Below are positions 17,470 to 25,913 of a stretch of 64,000 nucleotides of DNA, one piece after another. Origin of the DNA: CADEED01 sp963842515 (lineage in GTDB: Bacteria; Pseudomonadota; Gammaproteobacteria; Steroidobacterales; Steroidobacteraceae). Each line of letters begins with the position of its first letter. The first letter of the stretch is position 1. The stretch covers positions 1,779,496 to 1,843,495 of the forward strand of contig CAWJGO010000002.1 of NCBI GenBank assembly GCA_963842515.1, given 5' to 3'. The notes beneath the pieces are model-generated. The model searched no databases. It had not been told where the DNA came from and saw only the letters and a list, made by a program, of their open reading frames with translations. A program made the position numbers and the translations under genes.

Positions 17470-17516
17470 TCGACGACAAATCGCAGAAGGCTCGCGACGT
17501 TCCCGCCGGAACGTAA
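17470..17516 (+). pseudogene. Copied 3' tail of the HNH gene (copy 3)
   Basis: Encodes DDKSQKARDVPAGT and TAA. From 17481 to about 17535 it matches 16768-16822 nearly base for base, including about 20 bases past the stop codon (GAATCTCGCCTGCC). Copies 2 and 3 therefore form direct repeats around the ORF6N segment. Confidence 0.75.
17497..17514. repeat. Interspersed palindrome, copy 6
   Basis: ACGTTCCCGCCGGAACGT: one change in the spacer (T to C); both arms are intact. Confidence 0.7.
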
Positions 17517-17599
17517 GCGAATCTCGCCTGCCGTCAGCCGGGGTGAATCAAGGCATCGACCACCCGCCGGCAACCGCTGACGGATTGCTCACCGCCTTG

Positions 17600-18214
17600 T
17601 TACCAATCGCCAGAACATCGCCGACCTGGCTGAGCGCATGGCTGCCCCAGCAGTCCACCTGCCAGTTTCAGGTACGGCGTCGGTGACGAGGGATTCCAGG
17701 GCCAGACGTGCATGGGAGTGTTAGAGAGGTACGGATAGTTCGGCTGCTGCCCGAGCTGCAGGTCTTTGTTCAAACCCCAGCACCAAGCTTCATCCGCCAT
17801 ATCGATGGCGCAGACATGTGCGCTACCCACGCTGATGGACTTGAACCGCTCCTTCGTCTGCACGCGCACCGGCAGATCCTGCTTGTCGAAGTTTCCATTG
17901 CCGAGCTGGCCGTAGTAGTTGTCGCCCCAGCACCAGGCGCTGCCGTCCGCCTGCAGCCCGCAGCTCTGCCAGGCGCTGCTCGATACCGTGACGAAACCCG
18001 CCGCCATCTCGGTCGGCCGCGACACGCTGGCCTGCACCGGCAGGCCGAGGCCGCTTCCCGTCTGACTACTCGTGTTGATGCCCCAGCAGAATGCCCGGCC
18101 GCTCGAGCCCAGCCCGCAGGTGAATCCCTCGCCGCCGTCGACTTGCGGCGCCGCGGGCGCGTCGTTCGTGAGGCCGAGACCGAGGAGAAGAAGGGAACAG
18201 CACCAAGTACGCAT
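17600..18214 (-). CDS. Secreted RCC1-repeat protein, probably truncated
   Basis: A 204-residue protein with a signal peptide (MRTWCCSLLLLGLGLTNDAP, cleaved near residue 22). The mature part holds three RCC1-type repeats, each with a C..WG pattern: GFTCGLGSSGRAFCWG, SCGLQADGSAWCWGDNYYGQ and VCAIDMADEAWCWGLNKD. RCC1 propellers normally have seven blades, so this gene covers less than half of one. The C-terminal 20 residues lose the pattern, as after a deletion or frameshift. Likely a decayed surface or periplasmic protein gene. Confidence 0.6.
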   Translation of the reverse strand: MRTWCCSLLLLGLGLTNDAPAAPQVDGGEGFTCGLGSSGRAFCWGINTSSQTGSGLGLPVQASVSRPTEMAAGFVTVSSSAWQSCGLQADGSAWCWGDNYYGQLGNGNFDKQDLPVRVQTKERFKSISVGSAHVCAIDMADEAWCWGLNKDLQLGQQPNYPYLSNTPMHVWPWNPSSPTPYLKLAGGLLGQPCAQPGRRCSGDW

Positions 18215-18339
18215 GACGAGCTCCTTGCGGCCACGCCGGATGTGGTGGTCGCTGTGAGGGGAGTGTCAGGGGTTGTAATGAGGACTGGTTAGCCGGGAAA
18301 TGGGGGTTGTGTTTTGGGGGGAGTTGTGCGGCAGGAAGC

Positions 18340-18866
18340 TCAGCCAAGTTTCGCGAGGATCTGCTGGAACCTCGGGAAGGAATGCAGCGGCGCCAAGTCG
18401 TTGTCGTGAAGGATCCACTCTCGGTTTCCTCGGCCCGTGCCGACGGCGCGCTCCAGAAAATCGAGCGCGCGCTCGTAGTCGACGCCCAGCGAAAGCGTGC
18501 AGGCTGCGGTGTACAGGGTGCCGTACATCTTGTAATCGTCCATCACGTAGCGCCGCCGATGTCCACGACCATGGCATCGACGATCGTGAACCCCAGCCGC
18601 TCATACATTCGCACGGACGGATTGCCCTTGTTCACGGTGAGCCACAGGTGCGTCGCGCCGCGCTCGCGCGCCATGCGCTCGAGGAGCTCGAGAGTCTTCC
18701 GTCCCGCGCCGGAATTGCGATGTGCCGCGAGTACGTACAGCTTGCCGATGTACACGCGAGCGTCGGCCGCGCCGTGGCGGATCGCGGCGTAGCCGATGCT
18801 CGGCCGGAATGCTGGATCTGGAAATATTCGTAGACGGGACTCGATTTGGCTTTGCATCGCTGCCAT
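18340..18866 (-). pseudogene. GNAT acetyltransferase remnant joined to a TPR tail
   Basis: The frame starting at 18866 contains the acetyl-CoA loop (LAAHRNSGAGRKTLELLERM) and the end of a GNAT fold (LTVNKGNPSVRMYERLGF), but has no normal N-terminal half. It stops after VVDIGGAT; shifting by one base near 18550 gives YVMDDYKM, the usual GNAT ending. The same frame then runs on into ALDFLERAVGTGRGNREWIL and DLAPLHSFPRFQQILAKLG, the end of a TPR-type protein. So two damaged genes appear fused by deletion. Confidence 0.6.
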
Positions 18867-18951
18867 CTTTCTTACCGTTTGATATCAGCGAAGACTCACG
18901 CCACTGATTCACGGCACCGAAGCTCATACTTATGTAGAACTATTCAAAGTC

Positions 18952-19926
18952 CTAGCAATTTGCCGAATCGAATCTTAACCCGTTCGCCTTCTTCTCTATC
19001 GCCTCAACAAACGCCAAGCCCCCGGCAATACCCTTCAACTCTTCGAGCGAAAATATAAGTAGGTAGACTCCATCGCGGTCAAATCTGCTGTGAATCTCTC
19101 TTAGAGCATCGGCACCTGAATCAACTCCCGTCACGCCATTCCTCGAGAAGATAATCCCAAGCCGAGTTTTGCACTTGTCGAGCTTTCCCATGAAGTCTCG
19201 CACCGGAGTTACACCGACAGGCTTGCTCCAGTTTTTACATTCCACCAGGCAGTATCTGCCCAGTTCTTCGAATATCGGGATCTCGCCTCGATTCCCGAGA
19301 TACTCCACGACGATATCAATCTCGCTACTTCTCGTTTGAAGATTGCAATACTTGGCTCTAAGAGACGGCACGCTATTGAATAGAAATCTTGCAAGTGATT
19401 CGAGAGAACTTCCCTTGTCAGCGGCGGTAGTCGCCCGTTCGATTGCCTCGATAAGCTCGACTAGTTTTCCGGCAGGTTGCGTGGCGCCTGGCTTAGGTAA
19501 GGTCTGTGCGCCGCGCTTAAGTGTTGCGAATATCTGGCGAGCATCTTCAAGTGAAATCGAGCGAAGAATGAATTTCTTCGTTACGCCTCCTACAACCAGC
19601 ACGAAAAGCTCGGGCGACACTATGGCTCCGACGTCGCAATTTAAGGCCGCTTGATATCTCTTGAGTTGGTATACCCAGTCACCTACGACGAGTGCCTTTG
19701 ACCTCTTGATCTCGAGGATGACCCAAGGTGGATCTCCAGCCGCATTGCTCAGAGCGACGTCTGCACGCCACTGGCCGGCCGCGTATTCGTAAAAGGTTTC
19801 TGATTCGGAATAGCCAAGTTGGCTAACGAGACTAGGCACTACCTCGCGCGTGAGATCCAGTTCCGTATTGAAGTTCTTTTCGGGAAGACTTCGCAGCAGT
19901 TCAAGAAGTTCCTCTTCAGCTGACAT
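18952..19926 (-). CDS. Mrr-like restriction endonuclease protein
   Basis: A protein of about 324 residues, base composition more AT-rich than the flanking genes. The N-terminal half reads like a type I restriction-like fold (WRADVALSNAAGDPPWVILE, IKRSKALVVGDWVYQLKRY). The C-terminal half carries a PD-(D/E)xK nuclease pattern: SSEIDIVVEYLGN followed by YCLVECKNWSKPVG, the D and ExK residues of Mrr-type enzymes, then VRDFMGKLDKCKTRLGIIFS. Mrr-like proteins cleave modified or foreign DNA. The Met at 19926 (MSAEEELLELLRSLPEKNF) is preferred over the one 13 codons upstream. Last gene of a same-strand cluster of four. Confidence 0.7.
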   Translation of the reverse strand: MSAEEELLELLRSLPEKNFNTELDLTREVVPSLVSQLGYSESETFYEYAAGQWRADVALSNAAGDPPWVILEIKRSKALVVGDWVYQLKRYQAALNCDVGAIVSPELFVLVVGGVTKKFILRSISLEDARQIFATLKRGAQTLPKPGATQPAGKLVELIEAIERATTAADKGSSLESLARFLFNSVPSLRAKYCNLQTRSSEIDIVVEYLGNRGEIPIFEELGRYCLVECKNWSKPVGVTPVRDFMGKLDKCKTRLGIIFSRNGVTGVDSGADALREIHSRFDRDGVYLLIFSLEELKGIAGGLAFVEAIEKKANGLRFDSANC

Positions 19927-20091
19927 TCTCACTCCTAACGCACACACTCCACTACCAACTGCCATCGCACACTATAGATCTGCGAAGCCATTGCCCTCCC
20001 TCTTTGCGTAAAAAGAAGGTTTGTCTGCGCGCCGTGACTAAGATTGAGCTGAGTTGAAAGCGACCCCTCAAGAGTTGGATGGACCCGCATT

Positions 20092-20844
20092 TCACATGCT
20101 ACTTATCCGATCTTCGCAACCCTCGCAAATGTAATCGTCATGCTCGTCGTTCCACAGCGACATATTGAAGCGGCGATCGTCTGCCCCGCACACACAACAT
20201 GCCAGTAGCGCATCGCTTTCCTCGCAGTATTGGCACCGATACGAGCGCTTTTGAAGTGCCGCCGTTTCGTTATCGCAATGCAGGCAGATTTCTGCCTCCC
20301 CGGTCTCCGAAAGTTTGCTGGCTCTTAGCTTTGCATCGCTGATTGCAGCCAGGTACGCATCGGACAACGCCTCAAATTCCTTCAAATTGTTGCCGTCGAC
20401 GTGCTTGCGAATATCGAAGTCATCGAAATTGTCATTAAACTCCAGAAGTGCTCTAGTTAGTCGCCCGAGCGTAGTCTTGACCTCATCGAGATCCATTGTG
20501 AACTTGTGATGTTCGATGTTGTTTCTCAATCTCTTCAGCCACTCGAGATCGTTCTGAAAATCCTGTCCTATCTCATGTCCTTCGTTCTTGAGAAACTGAA
20601 CTGCCTCCCATAGCCCGATTGTCATCTGGCGATGAACATCTTTAGAGAACGGATTCTTATAGATGAGCAGCGGATGCGCGCGCGTGACGTAATGCTTAAA
20701 GAGCAGTTCGAGGAAGTGGGCGAAGTTTGTTATGGCGAATTTATAGGCTGCGGCGTCGCCTTTCTGTGCGGCTCGATATTTCGACAATGCTTCGTTGAAA
20801 CTATCTATCGCGTTCCCAAGCAGGTCCAGTTCGTGTTGCGGCAT
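20092..20844 (-). CDS. HEPN-like protein with C-terminal zinc ribbons
   Basis: A 250-residue protein. Residues 1-130 are helical and contain RLRNNIEHH, with Arg107 and His112 in an Rx4H spacing like the RNase motif of HEPN proteins. Residues 187-243 hold paired cysteines (CLHC, CQYC, CCVCG, CEGC), which look like two zinc ribbons for nucleic-acid binding. HEPN proteins often act as RNases in toxin or phage-defence systems; some are only structural. It lies between the Mrr-like and pPIWI-nuclease-like genes on the same strand. No family name is claimed. Confidence 0.6.
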   Translation of the reverse strand: MPQHELDLLGNAIDSFNEALSKYRAAQKGDAAAYKFAITNFAHFLELLFKHYVTRAHPLLIYKNPFSKDVHRQMTIGLWEAVQFLKNEGHEIGQDFQNDLEWLKRLRNNIEHHKFTMDLDEVKTTLGRLTRALLEFNDNFDDFDIRKHVDGNNLKEFEALSDAYLAAISDAKLRASKLSETGEAEICLHCDNETAALQKRSYRCQYCEESDALLACCVCGADDRRFNMSLWNDEHDDYICEGCEDRISSM

Positions 20845-20908
20845 AGCTAACCTAACCTTGTGTCAACGACTAATCGGCGAACCGACCGGCTGTATCGCAA
20901 TTGTGGCC

Positions 20909-21733
20909 TCATACAATCTCAAGAAGCTCTGAAAGCACTACATCTGCGTATGCTTTTATGTACTGAACTTCCTGCTTTGTAGTGCCAACATGTGCAGAAA
21001 GTGAGGATCTCGAATAGATCGAGCGCGCAAGCGCACCCACCCGCTCCTCAACAACTTGCACCGCATCTTCGGGTGCCGCACTTACGGTCTTGTTCTTACC
21101 CCTGGACTTCAGGATGTATCGCACTTTCTGTTTCATGGTCGGGAGGGTCTGACCAGATTCGGCCTTGTACCCTTCTTGGCTCTTGACGTCAGCATCCGGT
21201 GCAAGATGATCGAGAACCTCTCGTAGAGCCTCTCGAATTTCGCCGGCAACACCGCGATAGCTAAGGCGGGTCGAATCTCGCAGATCAATACAAGCCTGTT
21301 GATATGCGACCCCCGCAGTGGGAACGAGAGCGCTTAGAGTCGCGGCGATTCGCCTCTCTTTCCCATCAAGGCCATCCGAACGCTCTTGGTCGCGAGGCAG
21401 AGAATGAGCAGTGACAATTGCGACTTCAACTCCATTTAGCTCGAGGTTTATCGCCTTAATACCTTGCTCGTAGCTGGCTCTTAAGGCAGCACGCTGCGTG
21501 AGCACCAAGAGTTCTTGGGCCAGGGCGTCGAGCCCCGACAAACTTTCATTGTCGAGACCGGCGCGGCGAAACTCTGGTCGAGTGACATCGAAATAATATC
21601 TAACTAGCTCGCGCGCGCCTTCGATAATCGAAGTGGCCTGAACTTGCCTGGCCCGCGATCGCGACAAAAGCGACCTGAGGCGATTCAGCCGATTTCTAAG
21701 CTCACTTATCGGTGAAGGTTTTGCTTGGGGCAC
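20909..21733 (-). CDS. Protein resembling the predicted pPIWI-associating nuclease
   Basis: A 274-residue protein. The C-terminal 130 residues (GVAGEIREALREVLDHLAPD, then PTMKQKVRYILKSRGKNK, then VVEERVGALARSIYSRSSLS) recall a domain annotated as a predicted pPIWI-associating nuclease; this is from memory of the family and should be confirmed. The N-terminal part is helical (ELRNRLNRLRSLLSRSRARQ). The preceding gene ends 24 bases upstream on the same strand, so the two are probably one operon. Likely a defence effector, but no catalytic residues are certain. Confidence 0.5.
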   Translation of the reverse strand: MPQAKPSPISELRNRLNRLRSLLSRSRARQVQATSIIEGARELVRYYFDVTRPEFRRAGLDNESLSGLDALAQELLVLTQRAALRASYEQGIKAINLELNGVEVAIVTAHSLPRDQERSDGLDGKERRIAATLSALVPTAGVAYQQACIDLRDSTRLSYRGVAGEIREALREVLDHLAPDADVKSQEGYKAESGQTLPTMKQKVRYILKSRGKNKTVSAAPEDAVQVVEERVGALARSIYSRSSLSAHVGTTKQEVQYIKAYADVVLSELLEIV

Positions 21734-21757
21734 GACGCGAATCCCGCGAGCCAGCTT

Positions 21758-22333
21758 CTAGCGCTTGCCTTTTCCATGAGTCTTCTTCCAATTGCCCTCC
21801 GCAGAAGAACTAACACTTCGAGGAAGGCCATGAACTACGAGGTTGTGACCAACGGAATTAAGCTTGTACCGTCCTCTTTCGGCACTCTCTAGGTAGCCAG
21901 ACTTCTTGGCGTTTGGAAGTGTGTATCTGTGGTCTGAGGGGAGCGGGTACCCTGCTTGGACGAAATATTTTTCAATGTCTTCCGCACCAACGGTATCCCT
22001 TCGCTCGTCTTCCGGCGCGAGGGTTTTCAAGTAGAACGCCACGACTGTGGCCATTTCTACATCCGAGGAGGGGCGCTTCTCAGCTTTGAGCGAGCGGATG
22101 TCATGGAGCCGGCTGGGAATCTGGTCCTGCTCTCTCGCGAGCTCAATTGGCTGCCGCGAATGTTCAAACTGATCCACGCGAGTCGGGTCCACCCTGTTCG
22201 GCGCCAAGATGATCTGCAAATGCACGATGGCGTAGCCCAAAACACGCTGTCTAGCATCCGCGTCCAATTCGGTGAGCGCCCCAATGATCGCCTTAATCGC
22301 GGTCAGTTCTTTGTCTATGTTTGAGTCAACCAT
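21758..22333 (-). CDS. Conserved protein with a C-terminal winged-helix-like region
   Basis: About 191 residues from the Met at 22333. The first 60 are helical (AIKAIIGALTELDADARQRV); residues about 85-170 (VEMATVVAFYLKTLAPEDER, AEDIEKYFVQAGYPLP, then GYLESAERGRYKLNSVGHNL) look like a winged helix often seen in genes paired with nucleases. It ends 24 bases before the nuclease-like gene, consistent with an operon. Function unknown; a DNA-binding regulator or adaptor is plausible. An upstream Met at 22402 is open but lacks a better ribosome site. Confidence 0.5.
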   Translation of the reverse strand: MVDSNIDKELTAIKAIIGALTELDADARQRVLGYAIVHLQIILAPNRVDPTRVDQFEHSRQPIELAREQDQIPSRLHDIRSLKAEKRPSSDVEMATVVAFYLKTLAPEDERRDTVGAEDIEKYFVQAGYPLPSDHRYTLPNAKKSGYLESAERGRYKLNSVGHNLVVHGLPRSVSSSAEGNWKKTHGKGKR

Positions 22334-22791
22334 GCGCCTACCCCATTGCAACTGAAGGATCCAATGCTGCATCTCTGGGAGTTGTATACCAAGGTCAATC
22401 ACGACTAGATAGACCTTTTCTACCCAGCGCGATGCCTAACAAGCGCCCGCTTATACACACATGCTTGCCACTCAGTGGCGGACGGAGAGCTTGAATTTCA
22501 GACTTAGATTCATTGCGACCAGGCGGCAAGCTGTACCCTTAATGAGAGTGGCACACGCTGGAACTGAGGTCCCATGTCGATGACGTGCCGGCAGATAGAC
22601 TTTCGCGCCGCATTCCCTGGCACCCACCCGGGCTCAAGCTGTTGATTTTGTTGACTCGGAAGCGAGAGTTGGAGCGATGCAACTCTCCCAAGCAATCCGC
22701 CGCATTTTTCTCTACCATTCGCCGCTCTAAAAACGCCCCGGGACCGGGCAAATCCGGCCCCAACTCTCTGATTTTTTAACGGAAATTTGCC
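22334..22791. other. Intergenic region between the defence-like cluster and EF-G
   Basis: About 460 bases counting from the preferred start of the upstream minus-strand gene. It should hold divergent promoters. TTGACT occurs at about 22653, but no convincing -10 box was found. No RNA gene or repeat recognised. Confidence 0.4.
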
Positions 22792-24955
22792 ATGGCCCGC
22801 ACTACGCCGCTTGCTGACATTCGAAACATTGGAATCATCGCGCACGTCGATGCCGGTAAGACCACCACCACCGAACGCATCCTTTATTACACGGGCAAGA
22901 AGCACACGATCGTCGAGATCCACGAAACCAAGGATCTGAAGACGACGACGACGACTGACTACATGGAGCAGGAACAGAAGCGCGGCATCACGATTCAGTC
23001 GGCGGCCGTGTCGACGTTCTGGCGCAAGAAGAAGATCAACGTCATCGACACCCCCGGGCACGTGGACTTCACCATCGAAGTGAACCGTTCGCTGCGCGTG
23101 CTCGACGGCGCGGTCGTGGTGTTCGACGGCGTGGCGGGCGTGGAGCCGCAGTCGGAGACGAACTGGCGCCTGGCTAACAACTACAACGTGCCGCGCATCT
23201 GCTACGTGAACAAGATGGACCGCTCGGGCGCGAACTTCGTGCGCTGCGTGGACATGATCAAGACGCGCCTGGGTTCGCGTCCGCTGGTGGTGCAGCTGCC
23301 GATCGGCTCGGAAGACAACTTCAAGGGCATGATCGACCTGGTCGAAGAGAACGCGCTGGTCTGGGACTCGGACGACAAGGACGCGAAGTGGCAGATCATT
23401 CCGGTCGGCGACGGCAAAGGCCTCGCCGACAAGTTAGGCATCAAGGTGCCCTCGGATCGCAAGATCCTCGACGACTACGCCAAGTACCGCTCAGAGCTCG
23501 TCGACACGTCGCTCGAGATGGACGACGAGGCGATGGAAAAGTACCTGACGGACAACGTGCCGCCGACGGCCGACGTGCTGCGCGCCTGCATCCGCAAGGG
23601 CGTGATCCAGAGCAAGTTCAATCCGGTGCTCTGCGGCTCCTCGTATAAGAACAAAGGCGTGCAGCAGGTGCTGGACGCGGTGGTCGACTACATGCCGGCC
23701 CCGACGGACGTCGAAGCCATCAAGACGGTGGACGAAGACGGCAACCCGATCGGCGAGCGCAAGACCTCCGACGACGAGCCGTTCTCCGGCCTCGCGTTCA
23801 AGGTCATCAACGACATCTACGGCGCGCTGACTTTCGTGCGCGTGTACTCGGGCGTGCTCACCAAGGGCATGTCGGTCACGAACACCACGCGCGGCAAGCG
23901 CGAGAAGATCGGCCGCATGGTCGAGATGTTCGCCGAGAAGCAGAACCCGATCGAAGAAGCGCGCGCCGGCGACATCATCGCGCTCGTCTCGCTCGCCGAG
24001 ACGGACACGGGCGACACGCTGTGCGACACGGATCACCAGGTGGTGCTGGAGCGCATGCGCTTCCCGGATCCCGTGATCAGCGTGTCGGTGAAGGCCAAGA
24101 ACAAGGCCGAAGCCGAGAAGTTCGGCGCGGCGCTGGGCAAGATGGTTCGTGCCGATCCCTCGCTGCATCTGGAAACGGATCGCGAGACGAACGAAACCAT
24201 CCTGCGCGGCATGGGCGAGCTGCACCTGGAAGTGACGCTCGATCGCATGCGCACGGAGTTCGCGGTCGAAGGCGTCATGGGCGAGCCGCAGGTGGCGTAC
24301 CGCGAGAGCTTCACCAAGAGCATCGACGAGCACTACGTGCACAAGAAGCAGACCGGCGGTTCGGGCCAGTTCGCCGAGGTGTGGATCAAGTTCGAGCCGC
24401 TGCCGCGTGGCACCGGCTTCGAGTTCGTCGACGAAACCACCGGCGGCTCGGTGCCGCGTGAGTTCGTGCCGGCCGTGGAAAAGGGCTTGAAGATCCAGAA
24501 GGAAGACGGCGTGTTGGCGCACTTCCCCACTGTCGACTTCCGCGCCTCGCTGCACGACGGTTCGTACCACGACGTCGACTCGAACGCGCTGACGTTCGAA
24601 ATCGCCGCCAAGGCCTGCTTCCGCGAGGGCATCCGCAAGGCGGCGCCGCAGTTGTTAGAGCCGGTGATGAAGGTCGAGACCGTGACGCCGGGCGACTATC
24701 TCGGCGACGTGATCGGCGACATGAACCGTCGTCGCGGCACGATCCTCGATCAGATCGAGCGTGGTGCGAACATCGCGGTGGTGGCCACGGTGCCGCTGTA
24801 GCGAGATGTTCGGCTACATCGGCCAGCTGCGTTCGATGACCTCGGGTCGCGCGAGCTTCACGATGGAGTTCTCGCACTACGATCCGGTGCCGAAGAACGT
24901 GGCGGATGAGGTCATTGCCGAAGTGGCGAAGCGTCGCGCTGCGTTGAACGCGTAA
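22792..24955 (+). pseudogene. fusA: Elongation factor G gene with a +1 frameshift near the 3' end
   Basis: The main frame gives EF-G from MARTTPLADIRNIGIIAHVD through the GTP loop AHVDAGKTT, the switch segment RGITIQSAA, the DTPGH and NKMD motifs and domains II-IV, but stops at TAG (24799-24801) right after VATVPL. The normal C-terminus (EMFGYIGQLRSMTSGRASFT to VAKRRAALNA) continues in the +1 frame and ends at 24955. Deleting the T at 24799 gives LSEMFGY, the usual family sequence. The truncated product would lack most of domain V. It may be a sequencing indel, a broken extra copy of EF-G, or less likely a recoding site. Annotate as one gene. Confidence 0.85.
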
Positions 24956-24980
24956 TCGCGATTCGGTTCTCTTGAAGATC

Positions 24981-25013
24981 AAAGGGCGGGTGGAAAGTCA
25001 CCCGCCCTTTTTC
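24981..25013. terminator. Bidirectional rho-independent terminator
   Basis: AAAGGGCGGGTG and CACCCGCCCTTT make a 12-bp GC-rich stem around GAAAGT, followed by a T-run on the plus strand and preceded by A's that serve the minus strand. It ends both fusA and the convergent gene whose stop is at 25012. Confidence 0.9.
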
Positions 25014-25488
25014 ATTTCCGATTCCACTTGAACACCCGTGTGTACGGCGTGCCGTCGGGCAAGTGGCGGATCACAGTCTCCACCATGTGTTTGCCGTCGT
25101 CCGCCAATGTCCACACGCGGCTGCTCGAAGGATGGCCCGCCATCCCGGCGCCCATCACCAACATCCTTTTGCTGGGCATGGTCATCGAGACGATATCCAC
25201 ATCGTAGCTGCCCTGAACTCGCACCGCGGTACCGTCCGGTTTGAAAGTGCCTGCCGACAGGGTGCTCGTACCGTCCGCGGCCACGATGTCGACCGTCATC
25301 TTGTAGGCACCCTCTTCCGCTTCTGCCAACACGAGCGTGACGCTCTTCGGTGGATTCGGTTGCTGCACCGTCGACACATCCACCGACCAGGTGCCCAGCA
25401 GCAGGTGTTTATCGCCCGGGTAGGCGGGCGCGGAGAAAGCAAGCGATGCAAGAACGGCGACGACGAAAAAGGTAGCGTGGCGCGGCAT
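25012..25488 (-). CDS. Secreted lipocalin-like protein of unknown function
   Basis: A 158-residue protein with a signal peptide (MPRHATFFVVAVLASLAFSA, cleaved near residue 24). The mature part starts KHLLLGTWSVDVS and is made of alternating strands (YKMTVDIVAADGTSTLSAGT, RVQGSYDVDIVSMTMPS, ending YTRVFKWNRK). This resembles small periplasmic lipocalin-like or DUF2147-like proteins with a GTW start, but I cannot name a family. Its stop lies inside the shared terminator. Confidence 0.55.
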   Translation of the reverse strand: MPRHATFFVVAVLASLAFSAPAYPGDKHLLLGTWSVDVSTVQQPNPPKSVTLVLAEAEEGAYKMTVDIVAADGTSTLSAGTFKPDGTAVRVQGSYDVDIVSMTMPSKRMLVMGAGMAGHPSSSRVWTLADDGKHMVETVIRHLPDGTPYTRVFKWNRK

Positions 25489-25618
25489 GAATTGCTCCTG
25501 ATGCGAAGTTAACGACAGTTGTAGTTTTTAAGACTACATCACAGCGCGGGCAAGGTCGTCAACCGCGGGGCGTGACCTGCTGAATCCGCGCTCGACCGTG
25601 ATTTGTCCGCGTTCGCCC

Positions 25619-25882
25619 ATGCGCAAATCCCACCTGCTCGTCTGTTCACTTTGGTTCGCCAGCGTGGCCGCATTGGCCGGATCCCCACTCGACACCGACG
25701 CGCTGGCCCACGCGCATCGGCAACAGTTGGAGTTCAGACAAGGCAACCTTGCGGTCGCGGCACCGCTCGTGAAATCGCTGGAAGCCGCCGTCGCTCGTTC
25801 CCCCCGGCAGAGGTCTGCTCTTTCCAGGTGGAAGACGGCGTCACGCCTCTCAGGACGGCCACGCGAATTGCTGCAGCTTTGA
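25619..25882 (+). CDS. Short secreted ORF, probably a truncated TPR protein
   Basis: From the ATG at 25619 the frame encodes a signal peptide (MRKSHLLVCSLWFASVAALA) and then DTDALAHAHRQQLEFRQGNL followed by a second helix, as in the first repeat of a TPR protein. The last 25 residues are arginine-rich and lose the pattern. It probably is a gene fragment broken by deletion or frameshift. Confidence 0.35.
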   Translation: MRKSHLLVCSLWFASVAALAGSPLDTDALAHAHRQQLEFRQGNLAVAAPLVKSLEAAVARSPRQRSALSRWKTASRLSGRPRELLQL

Positions 25883-25913
25883 GGCCGCCACATTTGCGCG
25901 CTAAGCTCGCGCC

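Noticed and set aside
22430..22460. GCCTAACAAGCGCCC upstream of the defence-like cluster as an attC
   Set aside because: Only one end matches; no second core site or stem within 150 bases.
13908..22791. A prophage suggested by the ORF6N gene
   Set aside because: No integrase, capsid, tail or lysis genes are present; ORF6N genes also occur in islands.
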